DNA of 64,000 bases from Sporosarcina thermotolerans (GCF_030067815.1 NZ_CP125968.1:1356001-1420000), one strand, 5' to 3'; numbered from the stretch's first letter, positions 29,000-39,586 are shown. A program made the numbers and translations. Notes: a model not told the origin generated them from the letters alone.

Positions 29000-29192
29000 T
29001 GAATGTAATTCTGGATTAATTGGAAATGTCGGAAGATACAATGAGTTTTGTGCTAAAATAGATTTACAAGAAGATGTCTTTCAGCAATCGGGCCATTATG
29101 TGGCATAGAGTTATAATAATAAAGTGATGCAATGCGACTATATGAATGACTATTATCAAGGAGAACTGATTCAAAATCAATTGGAGCATTAA
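29000..29192 (+). pseudogene. Degraded gene fragment
   Basis: One frame reads GFLECNSGLIGNVGRY, CAKIDLQEDVFQQSGHYVA, then a stop and a continuation DYYQGELIQNQLEH ending at 29192. No start or ribosome binding site is evident and I recognise no family. The rest of the 28802-29300 gap shows nothing further. Confidence 0.3.
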
Positions 29193-29300
29193 GTTTTAGG
29201 ATTTCAATGTTGTATTAAAATTTATTTGCCAATTCCACTTTTCAAAAGTTGAATTATTTACATTAAACATCCTTGGCTATGTTTGGAAGGAGATATTTCT

Positions 29301-29747
29301 TTGGTGGAGTTAAGAACGATTAATAGTGACAATTATGAGGAATGTTTAAACTTGCAAACAACTGATACCAATGTGGACTTTGTAGACCCTGTAGCGTGGT
29401 CTTTAGCAGAAGCGTGGGTGCTTTATGATGATTCACGTCCTTTTGCAATTTATGCCGATAATGTGATGGTGGGCTATGTTTTAATGTATATTGGCGAAAA
29501 TAATCCCCAAATCATAAATTTTATGATAGACAGCCGTTTTCAAAAAAGAGGTTATGGATCAGCAGCAGCTAGGCTTTGTGTTGAATATTTGTGTAAAGAA
29601 TACAGTGCAAGTAGAATTTCCATACCAGTTAATTTAGAAAATATAACCGCACAGAAATTTTGGAGTAACATAGGCTTTGAAATAACAGACGATATGGAGA
29701 ATGGTTATCTTTATATGCGGTTGTACATACCAGAAAAATATGTCTGA
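29301..29747 (+). CDS. GNAT family N-acetyltransferase, BltD/PaiA-like
   Basis: 148 residues. The acetyl-CoA binding motif RFQKRGYGSAAARLCVEYL is clear, preceded by the strand PQIINFMID and followed by NITAQKFWSNIGFEI, a standard GNAT end. Overall layout resembles diamine or spermidine acetyltransferases such as BltD, but the substrate is not certain. The start is TTG 29301 after GGAAGGAG; TTG 29283 in frame precedes that site. An isolated accessory gene. Confidence 0.8.
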   Translation: MVELRTINSDNYEECLNLQTTDTNVDFVDPVAWSLAEAWVLYDDSRPFAIYADNVMVGYVLMYIGENNPQIINFMIDSRFQKRGYGSAAARLCVEYLCKEYSASRISIPVNLENITAQKFWSNIGFEITDDMENGYLYMRLYIPEKYV

Positions 29748-29858
29748 GCATATGAAGATGGAACCCATTTCCATAATCGGGCGCATTAATGTATAACTGC
29801 TGCACTGCAAATTAACATCCTTCGAATAATAACATTTTGTTTTCAAAAGGAGTATCAC

Positions 29859-29987
29859 ATGGAAAAACTATTAAAGTTTATAATCGCCATTTCATTATTA
29901 ATTCTTGCACTTAATAGTTTCCGTATTGTTAGCTACCTTCGTAACCTAACGGAATTAATGGGAGCATTAATAAACGCTACAAATTAG
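29859..29987 (+). CDS. Small single-span membrane protein
   Basis: 42 residues: MEKLLKFIIAISLLILALNS as a transmembrane helix, then a polar tail YLRNLTELMGALINATN. It begins 8 nt after AAAGGAG. Family unrecognised. It is 10 bp before the next gene and probably shares its transcript. Confidence 0.5.
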   Translation: MEKLLKFIIAISLLILALNSFRIVSYLRNLTELMGALINATN

Positions 29988-29997
29988 AAGCGATTAA

Positions 29998-30437
29998 TTG
30001 TCCTGCAAACGGGCGCAGTTACGGCAAGGACTGCACTTTAAACGGGTTGGAATTATCTTAGGCATAGTAGTAATTGTTGTGGTAGTTTTTATATTAGTAA
30101 ATAAATTATATTATCCTTCATTGCCGATAGATAATTTATCAGCAAAAGAAGCAATTGAAAAACTAAAAAGCTCAGATGGGAAGATAGTAGAGATTGCAAC
30201 AGAAGATGATTACATCTGGTATATTACAGGAACTGAAAATGAAGGTATTTTGATAGCAGATGATAATATTATTGGAAAGACAAGTGTGCAATTGTACAGA
30301 CACAGAAAGGATTTAATCTTCGTATCACTAATTTCAATCAAGGGAATATATTTAATGATTTATTTGATTTTGCTACTGCCAATGAAATACCGATTTCCAA
30401 AACAAAGGATTACCTAATTTTAGAGAAACCGCAATGA
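29998..30437 (+). CDS. Hypothetical membrane-anchored protein (likely frame break)
   Basis: A basic N-terminus precedes one helix (IILGIVVIVVVVFILV), then an extracellular domain (SAKEAIEKLKSSDGKIVEI, YIWYITGTENEGILIADD). As written, the end turns into an unlikely hydrophobic tail stopping at 30417. A missing base near 30285-30295 would give QTQKGFNLRITNFNQGN and an end at 30437. The start is uncertain because no good ribosome binding site is seen at 29998. Family unknown. Confidence 0.5.
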
Positions 30438-30552
30438 ATGCAATAAGCAGGAAGTGAACTTAATGGTGTTTTATGGTGTTAATGCCATTCCAGAAAAGAG
30501 AGTGCGATAGTTGAACAACTAACACAAAATTTCATTAGGAAATTTTGTAATT

Positions 30553-30590
30553 AAAAAACCACACAGGCATAATAATCTGTGCGGTTTTTC
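30553..30590 (+). terminator. Terminator
   Basis: AAAACCACACAG pairs with CTGTGCGGTTTT (one A-C mismatch) and is followed by T. The rest of the 30438-30728 gap shows no clear gene. Confidence 0.7.
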
Positions 30591-30728
30591 TTGCTTTTTT
30601 ATTGTTAATCTATGTTTAAAATATATGCTGAAACGGTTGTTATTTTACTTGCTATTAGTTTTTTTCTTCCCACCAACCGAACCCGTTAAAGAAAAACCTT
30701 TGCCTGGATTCTTATAGTTACCTTTATT

Positions 30729-31253
30729 TCAATTGGATAATGCTGTTTTGAAGGATGTGCGCTTAAGCAATCCTTTGATGATTGGATAAATGATGAAAAA
30801 TACAATACCATTCATTGCGACTGTAGGTAAAACGACAGTAACGAATAGGAGTCCGAAAGGTACAGTTGCTCCCATCACATAGATTGCAACTAATAGGAAG
30901 ATACTTCCGGAAAGTATTGTTCCGGCGCAGGTGATGGCTGTTGATACGGCCAAATGGTTTACAGTTTTCTTTAGCAATAGAATTACGGCGTAAACGACAA
31001 ATGCTGTAATCGGCTTATCGATAATATTCGGGATGAATCCACCAGGGAAACTTGTAAATATCCCAGAAAGGACCCCAGTTGTAGCCCCAAGTAAAAAGAC
31101 GCTTCGGACATCCGGGAATAGTAAAATCCCGATGATCATCATCGTCAACATAAAGTCAGGCTTCATGCCCTCGCCGTATCCTGGTATGACCAAGTACAAA
31201 GCGGCACCGACGGCTACTAATAATGCCATCAGCGTAAGTTGTTTCGTATTCAT
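30729..31253 (-). CDS. trpP: Tryptophan transporter TrpP
   Basis: 174 residues with five to six membrane helices, of the TrpP/YhaG family (ECF-type S-component-like fold). Motifs include VAVGAALYLVIPGYGEGMKP, FPGGFIPNIIDKP and LLFVTVVLPTVAMNGIVFF. TrpP takes up tryptophan; in B. subtilis its translation is repressed by TRAP. The leader here has the matching triplet ladder over the ribosome binding site. The position between yhaH and hit agrees with B. subtilis, although serC is missing. Confidence 0.9.
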   Translation of the reverse strand: MNTKQLTLMALLVAVGAALYLVIPGYGEGMKPDFMLTMMIIGILLFPDVRSVFLLGATTGVLSGIFTSFPGGFIPNIIDKPITAFVVYAVILLLKKTVNHLAVSTAITCAGTILSGSIFLLVAIYVMGATVPFGLLFVTVVLPTVAMNGIVFFIIYPIIKGLLKRTSFKTALSN

Positions 31254-31255
31254 TT

Positions 31256-31278
31256 CTCATCTCTCCTCAACTCAACTA
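31256..31278 (-). promoter_or_regulatory. Candidate TRAP binding site over the trpP ribosome binding site
   Basis: On the minus strand, reading towards the start codon, one UAG and four GAG triplets occur at 31276-31278, 31271-31273, 31266-31268, 31261-31263 and 31256-31258, each separated by exactly 2 nt. The last is 2 nt before AUG, and the series includes the Shine-Dalgarno sequence. This is the layout by which tryptophan-bound TRAP blocks trpP translation in B. subtilis. Confidence 0.7.
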
Positions 31279-31371
31279 TTATTTTGGGGTTTTCCTGACG
31301 TATCCTCGTGATCGGCAGCGAAAACTTATCTGTAATTGTACGCTTATTTTTCTAACTAATCAATGGATAGT

Positions 31372-31800
31372 TTATTCCTGCCCAAATCGATTACGGATTT
31401 GTACTGCGATTTCTTTGATCCTATCTTGTGTGAACTCTTCCACTTTAGGATTCCAGTTGGAACTATAGCCGTCCGTCTCGTCAAAACGCGGGATGAAGTG
31501 AAGATGGAAATGAAAGACAGATTGATCTGCATGAGAGCCATTGTTTTGCAGTAGGTTCATGCCGGCAGGGTTGAATTCTTCCTTTAGGATATTTGCGATT
31601 TTTGGTGCGACTGCAAATAAGTTGGATGCTTCTTCTTCTGTCATATCATAAATGTTTTCCCGATGGTTTTTAGGAATCAATAAAACATGCCCTTTCGTTA
31701 CAGGCATGATATTCATAAATGCAACGACATGCTCGTCCTCATAAATCTTTTCACTTGGTAAAGAACCTTCTACAATTTTACAAAAAACACATGATGTCAT
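31372..31800 (-). CDS. hit: HIT family protein
   Basis: 142 residues. CVFCKIVEG begins with the zinc-type cysteines, KGHVLLIPKNH is the central strand, and the catalytic histidine triad is FHFHLHFIP. HIT proteins hydrolyse nucleotide phosphoramidates or dinucleoside polyphosphates. It is divergent from ecsA, as in B. subtilis. Confidence 0.93.
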   Translation of the reverse strand: MTSCVFCKIVEGSLPSEKIYEDEHVVAFMNIMPVTKGHVLLIPKNHRENIYDMTEEEASNLFAVAPKIANILKEEFNPAGMNLLQNNGSHADQSVFHFHLHFIPRFDETDGYSSNWNPKVEEFTQDRIKEIAVQIRNRFGQE

Positions 31801-31947
31801 TTTTTATTTCATCCTTTCTGTTTGTGATCGCTAAATACATATTCATGATTGCCCATAGTGTAGCATATTTTCTGTTAATACGTGAAAGATGGACAAAGCA
31901 TTCCTGGGCAATGTTTGGTAAAATACATATAAGAATGGAGGATGGCT

Positions 31948-32688
31948 ATGACAATTCTTGAAGTGAAAGATGTGACAGGCGGATATACACGAAAGCCAGT
32001 TTTACATGATTTGTCATTCGAAATTGGTGAGGGCGAATTGGTCGGATTAATTGGTTTGAATGGGGCTGGGAAAAGTACAACCATTAAACATATTATCGGA
32101 CTCATGAATCCTCATAATGGCGAAATAATCGTGGACGGTGTCACATTTGAAGAAGATCCCGAAGCATATCGAAAGGCGTTCACATATATACCGGAAACAC
32201 CGATTTTGTATGAAGAACTTACGTTGAAAGAACATCTTGAGCTGACAGCGATGGCATATGGTCTTGATAGGGAAGTGTTTGAAGCCCGTTCGGAGATGCT
32301 ACTGAAAGAATTCATGATGGAGAAGCGTTTAAATTGGTTCCCCGCGCATTTCTCGAAAGGGATGCGTCAAAAAGTAATGATCATGTGTGCTTTTCTTGTG
32401 GAGCCTTCACTGTACATTATCGATGAACCGTTTGTCGGTCTTGATCCGATAGGAATCCGTTCATTGTTAGAACAGATATCGGAGCGTAAAGCGAATGGCG
32501 CATCCGTTTTAATGTCAACGCATGTTCTGTCCACTGCGGAAAAATATTGTGATCGGATAATCGTCCTTCATGAAGGGCGGGTCAGGGCACATGGAACGAT
32601 GGATGATTTAAGGAAAGCTTTTAACCGTCCAAAAGCCTCATTGGATGAACTTTATATATCCATGACAGAGGATCAAGACAATGAATAG
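31948..32688 (+). CDS. ecsA: ABC transporter ATP-binding protein EcsA
   Basis: 246 residues. Walker A GLNGAGKSTT, signature FSKGMRQKV, Walker B LYIIDEPFVGLDP and switch MSTHVLSTAEKYCD are intact. EcsAB is a transporter needed for regulated intramembrane proteolysis and secretion in B. subtilis. The start is ATG 31948, 6 nt after GGAGG; ATG 31942 abuts the site. It overlaps ecsB by 8 nt. Confidence 0.92.
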   Translation: MTILEVKDVTGGYTRKPVLHDLSFEIGEGELVGLIGLNGAGKSTTIKHIIGLMNPHNGEIIVDGVTFEEDPEAYRKAFTYIPETPILYEELTLKEHLELTAMAYGLDREVFEARSEMLLKEFMMEKRLNWFPAHFSKGMRQKVMIMCAFLVEPSLYIIDEPFVGLDPIGIRSLLEQISERKANGASVLMSTHVLSTAEKYCDRIIVLHEGRVRAHGTMDDLRKAFNRPKASLDELYISMTEDQDNE

Positions 32689-33889
32689 TTTGCGTGAAAT
32701 ATGGGCAAAACGATTTGTCCATTATATGACCGAACTGCAAAAATACATGAAATTCGTGTTTACTGGCCATCTGGCGATTGTACTTCTGTTCACGATAGGG
32801 GCGGGGGGCTATGCATATAGCGAATGGTTGAAGGAAGTGCCAACGAACTTTCCATCCGCGATCATCGCCTCTGTCCTTATAGGATTGGCACTTGTTTTCG
32901 GGGCTCCCGTAACATTGCTTAAGCCGGCTGATAGTGTCTTTTTCCTTCCAATGGAAAAGAAGCTTGAAGACTATTTAAATAGATCATTACGGTACTCATT
33001 GTTATCACAATTGCCGATTCCCTTTATCCTATTGATTGTCATGATGCCGTTATTGGCGGCGACGAATGTCGCGGGGAAGCCACAGTTCCTGCTTACTGCC
33101 ATTATTATCTTACTTGTTAAATGGATTTATGTTGAAACGGAGTACCATTATCGACGTGCAAATGACGGCGAAGGAATCTTGATAGATCGACTTGTTCGGT
33201 TTATCCTCTCAGCCTCGCTCATCTATGTGATGCTTGCAGGGTATCCGCTGTTTATCCCAGTGATTGGTTTGATCATTGCTTTATATTATTTGAACTATAA
33301 GAAAAAAAGCGCGGCCAAACCATTTCCATACCAGCATTTCATCACACTTGAACAAAATCGGATGATGCGTTTCTATCGTTTCGCCAACTATTTCACGGAT
33401 GTGCCCCATTTGAAAGGCTCAATCAGTCGACGTGCTTGGCTTGGTTTTCTTATGCGTCCTGGGAAGTTTGGACAGACTTCACCGCAGCGCTATCTGTTGC
33501 AGAGGACACTTATCCGGACAGACGATACGTTTTGGCTATGGGTAAGATTGACGGGACTTTCCATTCTTGGAGTCGTCCTAATTCCGTTCACGATTGTGGT
33601 CTACATCTTTATCGGTGCTTTGGCTTTCGCCTCATCGATCCAGCTTGTTCACGCCTTACGTGCTGGAAATGACTTCCGAATGGATATGCTTTTCCCGGAA
33701 GCAACAAACACTCGGACACCCGCAATCCGCAAAACGGTAAGCTCGATTCAATTATTACAGGCACTATTTATCCTTATCACAGGATTTCTTGTTGGAGGCA
33801 TTTCTGTGACGCCTATCATTATGGCAATCATTGTTGTACTCGTCTCTACTGCAACAATTCGTTTTTCAAATGAAAAAAATACGGACTGA
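32681..33889 (+). CDS. ecsB: ABC transporter permease EcsB
   Basis: 402 residues with about eight to ten membrane helices in pairs (IVLLFTIGAGGYAYSEW; AIIASVLIGLALVFGAPV; C-terminal FLVGGISVTPIIMAIIVVLV). LLKPADSVFFLPMEKKLEDY is the conserved EcsB segment. It partners EcsA. ecsC, which follows in B. subtilis, is absent; instead a small IDEAL-domain gene follows. Confidence 0.9.
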   Translation: MNSLREIWAKRFVHYMTELQKYMKFVFTGHLAIVLLFTIGAGGYAYSEWLKEVPTNFPSAIIASVLIGLALVFGAPVTLLKPADSVFFLPMEKKLEDYLNRSLRYSLLSQLPIPFILLIVMMPLLAATNVAGKPQFLLTAIIILLVKWIYVETEYHYRRANDGEGILIDRLVRFILSASLIYVMLAGYPLFIPVIGLIIALYYLNYKKKSAAKPFPYQHFITLEQNRMMRFYRFANYFTDVPHLKGSISRRAWLGFLMRPGKFGQTSPQRYLLQRTLIRTDDTFWLWVRLTGLSILGVVLIPFTIVVYIFIGALAFASSIQLVHALRAGNDFRMDMLFPEATNTRTPAIRKTVSSIQLLQALFILITGFLVGGISVTPIIMAIIVVLVSTATIRFSNEKNTD

Positions 33890-33984
33890 TGATCTAATCC
33901 TTCAAGAAAAAATAAAATAGAATATTCTCAAAAACCTTGCAACTGGACCTGTGAATTAGGTATAATAAAAAAAAGGCATCAGGG

Positions 33985-34226
33985 GTGAGGGAAATAGAAA
34001 ATAATTATTCATATGCCGAGTTCTTAAAAGCCGTGGGAAAAAATAGTTCTTCTGCACAAGCGGAGCGATTATTAAATGATATTTATATGGATCTTTTCCT
34101 GAGCCATATCCACCGGGAGCAAACAAAAAAACGTCTCTGGGAATTGATCGATATCGCGCTCGACGAGAAGACGAGTCGACTTTCAACAGACTGACTGATG
34201 AATTGATGAAAGTCGAAGATAATTAA
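33985..34226 (+). CDS. IDEAL domain protein (frame break, unusual start)
   Basis: About 80 residues. YSYAEFLKAVGKNSSSAQAE and RLLNDIYMDLFLSHIHRE lead to the IDEAL motif LIDIALDE. One extra G near 34167 gives EDESTFNRLTDELMKVEDN and an end at 34226. GTG 33985 is the only conventional start but is not well spaced from a ribosome binding site; an ATA nine bases later follows GAGGG and aligns with the family's usual Met. IDEAL domains are short interaction motifs, function unknown here. Confidence 0.75.
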
Positions 34227-34314
34227 CTATAGTTTTGCGGGTCTGCCTGAAGTCGTACATCGACTACCGGCAGGCCCGCTTTTTGTTTGCGGTGATTTTC
34301 TAAGAATGGCTGCG

Positions 34315-34620
34315 ACTTCCCGTAGAAGTGCTTCGACTTCCCATAGAAGTGTGTCGACTTCCCGTAGAAGTGCTTCGACTTCCCGTAGAAGTGCTTCGAC
34401 TTCCCGTAGAAGTGCTGCGACTTCCCGTAGAAGTGCTTCGACTTCCCATAGAAGTGTGGTGACTTCCCGTAGAAGTGCTTCGACTTCCCGTAGAAGTGCT
34501 TCGACTTCCCGTAGAAGTGCTTCAACTTCCCATAGAAGTGCTTCGACTTCCCATAGAAGTACTTCGACTTCCCATAGAAGTACCATGACTTCCCATAGAC
34601 TGCCATCGACTTCCCATAGC
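34315..34620. repeat. 21-bp tandem repeat array (family D), 14 full units and a partial
   Basis: Units start every 21 bp from 34315 to 34609 without one slip. Each carries ACTTCCCRTAGAAGT, an inverted repeat (ACTTC/GAAGT, 5-nt loop), followed by a 6-nt linker such as GCTTCG. Several reading frames are open through it only because the period is a multiple of three and the unit lacks stops. It lies between the IDEAL gene and uvrB, where the yha and uvr synteny blocks join. Confidence 0.95.
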
Positions 34621-34718
34621 CCCCTTTAATATATTTAAAACACACGTTCCCTTTTTCTTTTAGTCTGACTTCATTCTATGTTAAGATGAAAGTAATTCAA
34701 TTTTGGGGAGGACTTGCT

Positions 34719-36700
34719 ATGGTCCAAAAATTCCATTTACACGCTCCTTACGTCCCTTTAGGCGACCAACCTGCTGCTATTACAAAGCTTGTCGGAGGCA
34801 TAAATGAAGGGAAAAAGCATCAAACTCTTTTAGGGGCAACAGGGACAGGAAAAACATTCACAGTTTCAAACGTTGTAACGGAAGTCAATAAACCGACACT
34901 TGTGATTGCACATAATAAAACACTTGCTGGGCAGCTTTACAGCGAATTCAAGGAATTCTTTCCGAACAATGCGGTGGAGTATTTTGTAAGCTTCTACGAC
35001 TTTTATCAGCCGGAAGCATACGTACCGCACACGGATACTTATATAGAAAAAGACGCAACCATCAACGATGAGATCGACAAGCTTCGACACTCGGCCACAT
35101 CAGCCCTGTTCGAACGCAATGATGTGCTAATTGTCGCATCCGTTTCCTGCATTTACGGGCTCGGATCGCCGGAGGAATATGGAAAGCATGTTGTCTCCCT
35201 TCGGACAGGCATGGAAATTGGAAGAAACGAATTGCTAAGGCGATTTGTCGACATCCAATACTCCAGGAATGACATCAATTTCACCCGTGGAACATTCCGC
35301 GTAAGGGGAGACGTTGTCGAAATTTTCCCGGCGTCCCAAGACGAACATTGTATTCGTATCGAATTTTTCGGAGATGAAATCGACCGAATCCGTGAAGTCG
35401 ATGCGTTGACCGGAGAAATTTTAGGCGACCGGGAACATGTGCCATTTTCCCGGCATCCCACTTTGTTACCGGCGAAGAAAAAATGGTGAAGGCCATCGCG
35501 AATATCGAAACGGAACTGGATGAACGCCTTACATTGTTGAGAAAAGAAGACAAACTGCTTGAAGCGCAACGACTTGAACAAAGAACACGCTATGACCTCG
35601 AAATGATGAGAGAAATGGGATTCTGTTCAGGAATTGAAAACTATTCAAGGCATCTGACCCTACGACCTGCTGGGCGACACCTTATACACTTTTGGATTAT
35701 TTTCCAGACGATTTCCTAATTGTCATCGATGAAAGTCACGTCACTTTACCCCAAATCCGGGAATGTACAATGGCGACCAAGCGCGTAAGCAAGTATTGGT
35801 CGACCACGGATTCCGCCTACCTTCAGCATTAGACAATAGACCGCTTATGTTCCAAGAATTCGAGAACTATGTACATCAAGCAATATACGTTTCTGCAACT
35901 CCAGGCCCTTATGAAATCGAGCATACGCCCGAAATGGTGGAACAGATTATCAGGCCAACAGGATTGCTTGACCCAATAATCGAAGTGCGTCCTATCGAAG
36001 GGCAAATCGATGATCTAATCGATGAAATAAATGAGCGTACAAAGCGGAATGAACGGGTATTGATAACAACACTAACGAAAAAAATGTCAGAAGATCTTAC
36101 GGATTACTTGAAAGATATCGGCATTAAAGTCCAATACTTGCATTCAGATGTGAAAACGCTTGAAAGGATTGAAATCATCCGGGAGTTACGATTAGGCACT
36201 TACGATGTATTAATAGGTATCAACCTCTTAAGGGAAGGGCTTGATATTCCGGAAGTTTCCCTTGTCACCATTTTGGATGCAGATAAGGAAGGATTCCTAA
36301 GGTCCGAGCGTGCACTCATCCAGACAATCGGACGAGCAGCACGGAACTCCGAGGGCCGGGTAATTATATGTATGCGGACCGCTTTACGGATTCGATGAAA
36401 AAGGCAATCGATGAAACAGAAAGACGGCGAGAAATCCAAAAGGCTTACAATGAAAAGCATGGCATCACACCGACGACAATTAAAAAAGAAATTCGTGATG
36501 TCATCAGGGCGACCCAAGTTGCTGAGGATAATACGACAGCTCTCGAAAAAGTAACGCAAGGCAGGAAGTTAACGAAGGAAGATAAGGCGAAACTTCTTGT
36601 GACACTTGAAAAAGAAATGAAGGAAGCAGCAAAGGCGCTTGATTTCGAAAGGGCGGCTGAGCTTCGCGATAGTATATTAGAATTGAAGGCTGAGGGGTGA
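34719..36700 (+). CDS. uvrB: Excinuclease ABC subunit UvrB (four frame breaks)
   Basis: About 660 residues once corrected. Walker A GATGTGKT, the DNA-clamping hairpin [18 protein letters not shown], the DEAD-like VIDESHVT, helicase motif [32 protein letters not shown] and a C-terminal UVR domain [19 protein letters not shown] are all present but split over four frames. Breaks: G lost at 35441, at GGG 35672-35674 and at GGG 35759-35761, and 2 extra bases (or one lost) near 36362-36369. The start is ATG 34719 after GGGGAGG. It forms an operon with uvrA. Confidence 0.93.
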
Positions 36701-36707
36701 AGACGCG

Positions 36708-39578
36708 ATGAAAAATAAAGAGATCGTCATTCAAGGGGCAAGAGCCCATAATCTGAAAAACATTAACATCAATATTCCACGTGATCAAATGGTCGTAATA
36801 ACTGGATTGTCCGGATCAGGAAAATCATCACTCGCATTTGACACGATTTACGCTGAAGGACAAAGACGATACGTCGAATCCCTTTCGGCGTATGCCCGTC
36901 AGTTTTTAGGCCAGATGGATAAACCCGACGTGGATGTCATAGAAGGACTGTCGCCGGCGATTTCCATTGACCAGAAAACAACGAGCCGTAATCCCCGTTC
37001 GACGGTCGGAACGGTAACGGAAATATACGATTATTTACGGTTGCTTTATGCACGGGTCGGCAAGCCGATCTGTCCGAATCATGGTATCGAGATCACCTCG
37101 CAGACAATTGAGCAGATGGTCGACCGAATCATGCAGCTGCCTGAGCGTTCAAGACTGCAAATTCTTGCACCAGTCGTTTCGGGTAGAAAGGGAACCCATG
37201 CAAAATTGATCGAAGACATTAAAAAGCAAGGATATGTCAGGATTCGAGTGAATGGGGACGTAATGGATCTCGACGATAATATTGAGCTGAACAAAAATAA
37301 AAAACATACTATTGAAGTCGTAATCGACCGGATTGTTGTTAAAGAGGGAATCGAAGCCCGCTTAAGTGATTCTTTGGAGTCCGCCCTACGCCTAGCTGAA
37401 GGAACAGTTTTAGTCGACGTAATCGACGTTGAAGAATTGCTGTTTAGTGAGCATCATGCTTGTCCGCTTTGTGGTTTTTCCATAGGTGAATTAGAGCCAA
37501 GGATGTTTTCATTCAACAGTCCGTTCGGAGCTTGCGGCGAGTGTGATGGTTTAGGGACTAAATTAGAGGTTGACCCGGAGTTGGTCATCCCGGACGCTAC
37601 TCTTTCATTGAATGAAGACGCAATTGCACCATGGGTACCGACAAGTTCACAATATTATCCTGAACTATTGAAGACTATCTGCCATCACTTTAAAATTCCG
37701 ATGGATGTACCGGTACAGGATCTTTCGGATGAGGATCTGAATATTATTCTTTACGGTTCGAAGGATCAGATGGTCAAATTCCAATATACGAATGAATTCG
37801 GGAATACGCGTGTCAATAATATTTACTTCGAAGGCGTCTTAGCCAACGTTGAACGTAGATTTAAGGAAACATCTTCTGATTATATTAGAGAGCAAATGGA
37901 GAAATATATGGCGAGCCGTGCTTGCCCGACTTGTAAGGGTTATCGATTGAAAGAGGAAACGTTGGCAGTCAAAGTGAATGGATCACATATCGGAAAAGTA
38001 ACCGAATTATCCATTACTGAAGCCGACCAATTCTTCAAAACCCTCGTTCTATCCGAGAAAGATGCCCAAATTGCAAACTTAATCCTTCGTGAAATCGAAG
38101 AAAGACTTGGTTTCCTCGTCAATGTTGGTCTTGATTATTTGTCATTATCAAGGGCTGCAGGGACATTATCGGGCGGTGAGGCACAGCGAATCAGGCTTGC
38201 AACGCAGATCGGATCCAGATTGACAGGGGTCCTATACATCTTGGATGAGCCTTCTATTGGGCTTCATCAAAGGGATAATGACCGTCTGATCGAGACGCTG
38301 CAAAGCATGCGCGATATCGGAAATACGCTCATAGTTGTCGAACATGATGAAGATACGATGATTGCAGCGGATTACTTGATCGATATCGGTCCGGGTGCTG
38401 GTCAAGAGGGCGGTCAAATCGTTTCGGCAGGCACGCCTGAAGAAGTGATGAATGACCCTAAATCTTTAACTGGTCAATACTTAAGTGGTAAGAAATTCAT
38501 TCCACTGCCGATGGAGAGACGTAAATCGGACGGCCGGGTTGTTTCGATTAAAGGTGCATCCGAAAACAACTTGAAAAATGTCAACGCGGATTTCCCGTTA
38601 GGACAGTTCATCGCAGTTACTGGTGTCTCGGGTTCAGGAAAAAGTACGCTTATAAACGAAGTATTGCATAAAGTGCTTGCTCAAAAGTTGAATCGCTCGA
38701 AACAAAAGCCGGGCCGTTTTACATCCATCTCCGGAATTGAGGAACTGGAAAAAGTGATCGAAATCGACCAGTCCCCTATAGGAAGGACACCAAGGTCGAA
38801 TCCGGCAACGTATACCGGGTTATTCGACGATGTACGTGATGTGTTCGCAATGACAAACGAAGCAAAAGTTCGAGGATACAAAAAAGGTCGATTCAGTTTT
38901 AATGTGAAAGGCGGACGTTGTGAAGCATGCCGTGGCGACGGCATTATCAAAATCGAAATGCATTTTCTCCCAGACGTCTATGTGCCTTGTGAAGTTTGTC
39001 ACGGAAAGCGATACAATCGGGAAACACTTGAAGTGACGTATAAAGGGAAGAATATTGCGGATGTCCTTGCGATGACTGTCGAGGATGCATTGATCTTCTT
39101 CGAAAATATTCCTAAGATCAGCAGGAAACTGCAAACGATTGCCGATGTCGGTCTCGGTTATGTCCAACTTGGCCAGCCGGCTACAACGTTATCGGGCGGT
39201 GAAGCGCAGCGGGTCAAGTTAGCGTCCGAATTGCATAAGCGTTCAAACGGCAAATCGTTTTATATATTGGACGAGCCAACGACAGGATTGCATGTCCATG
39301 ACATTGAAAAACTCCTCCTTGTCCTACAACGTTTGGTGGATAGCGGCAATACAGTGCTTGTCATTGAACATAATCTTGATGTGATTAAAACAGTTGATCA
39401 TATTATCGATTTAGGTCCTGAAGGCGGGGACAAAGGTGGTCAAATCATCGCGACAGGCACTCCTGAAGAAGTGGCTAAAGTTGCAAAATCATACACGGGC
39501 CACTATTTGAAACCAATCCTTGAAAGAGACCGTCAGAGAATGAAAGACAAAATCGAAAAGGTTGCACTCAAAAGATAG
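36708..39578 (+). CDS. uvrA: Excinuclease ABC subunit UvrA
   Basis: 956 residues, intact. Two ABC ATPase modules: Walker [10 protein letters not shown] and GVSGSGKST, two LSGGEAQR signatures, Walker [12 protein letters not shown] and [11 protein letters not shown]. Zinc modules CPLCG/CGECDG and [17 protein letters not shown] are complete. It recognises DNA damage and loads UvrB. It follows uvrB by 7 bp. Confidence 0.98.
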   Translation: MKNKEIVIQGARAHNLKNININIPRDQMVVITGLSGSGKSSLAFDTIYAEGQRRYVESLSAYARQFLGQMDKPDVDVIEGLSPAISIDQKTTSRNPRSTVGTVTEIYDYLRLLYARVGKPICPNHGIEITSQTIEQMVDRIMQLPERSRLQILAPVVSGRKGTHAKLIEDIKKQGYVRIRVNGDVMDLDDNIELNKNKKHTIEVVIDRIVVKEGIEARLSDSLESALRLAEGTVLVDVIDVEELLFSEHHACPLCGFSIGELEPRMFSFNSPFGACGECDGLGTKLEVDPELVIPDATLSLNEDAIAPWVPTSSQYYPELLKTICHHFKIPMDVPVQDLSDEDLNIILYGSKDQMVKFQYTNEFGNTRVNNIYFEGVLANVERRFKETSSDYIREQMEKYMASRACPTCKGYRLKEETLAVKVNGSHIGKVTELSITEADQFFKTLVLSEKDAQIANLILREIEERLGFLVNVGLDYLSLSRAAGTLSGGEAQRIRLATQIGSRLTGVLYILDEPSIGLHQRDNDRLIETLQSMRDIGNTLIVVEHDEDTMIAADYLIDIGPGAGQEGGQIVSAGTPEEVMNDPKSLTGQYLSGKKFIPLPMERRKSDGRVVSIKGASENNLKNVNADFPLGQFIAVTGVSGSGKSTLINEVLHKVLAQKLNRSKQKPGRFTSISGIEELEKVIEIDQSPIGRTPRSNPATYTGLFDDVRDVFAMTNEAKVRGYKKGRFSFNVKGGRCEACRGDGIIKIEMHFLPDVYVPCEVCHGKRYNRETLEVTYKGKNIADVLAMTVEDALIFFENIPKISRKLQTIADVGLGYVQLGQPATTLSGGEAQRVKLASELHKRSNGKSFYILDEPTTGLHVHDIEKLLLVLQRLVDSGNTVLVIEHNLDVIKTVDHIIDLGPEGGDKGGQIIATGTPEEVAKVAKSYTGHYLKPILERDRQRMKDKIEKVALKR

Positions 39579-39586
39579 TGAAACCT

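Noticed and set aside
31254..31360. T-box or riboswitch before trpP
   Set aside because: No T-box sequence or specifier structure is visible; the triplet ladder explains the leader better.
34223..34645. Long open frames across the family D array, including a minus-strand frame with repeated YGKSKHF
   Set aside because: A 21-bp unit without stops keeps several frames open on both strands. No frame has a convincing ribosome binding site and none is favoured over the others.
34719..36700. Programmed frameshifting in uvrB or true pseudogene
   Set aside because: Four separate breaks in a single conserved gene, matching the homopolymer pattern of the whole window, are far better explained by base-calling errors.
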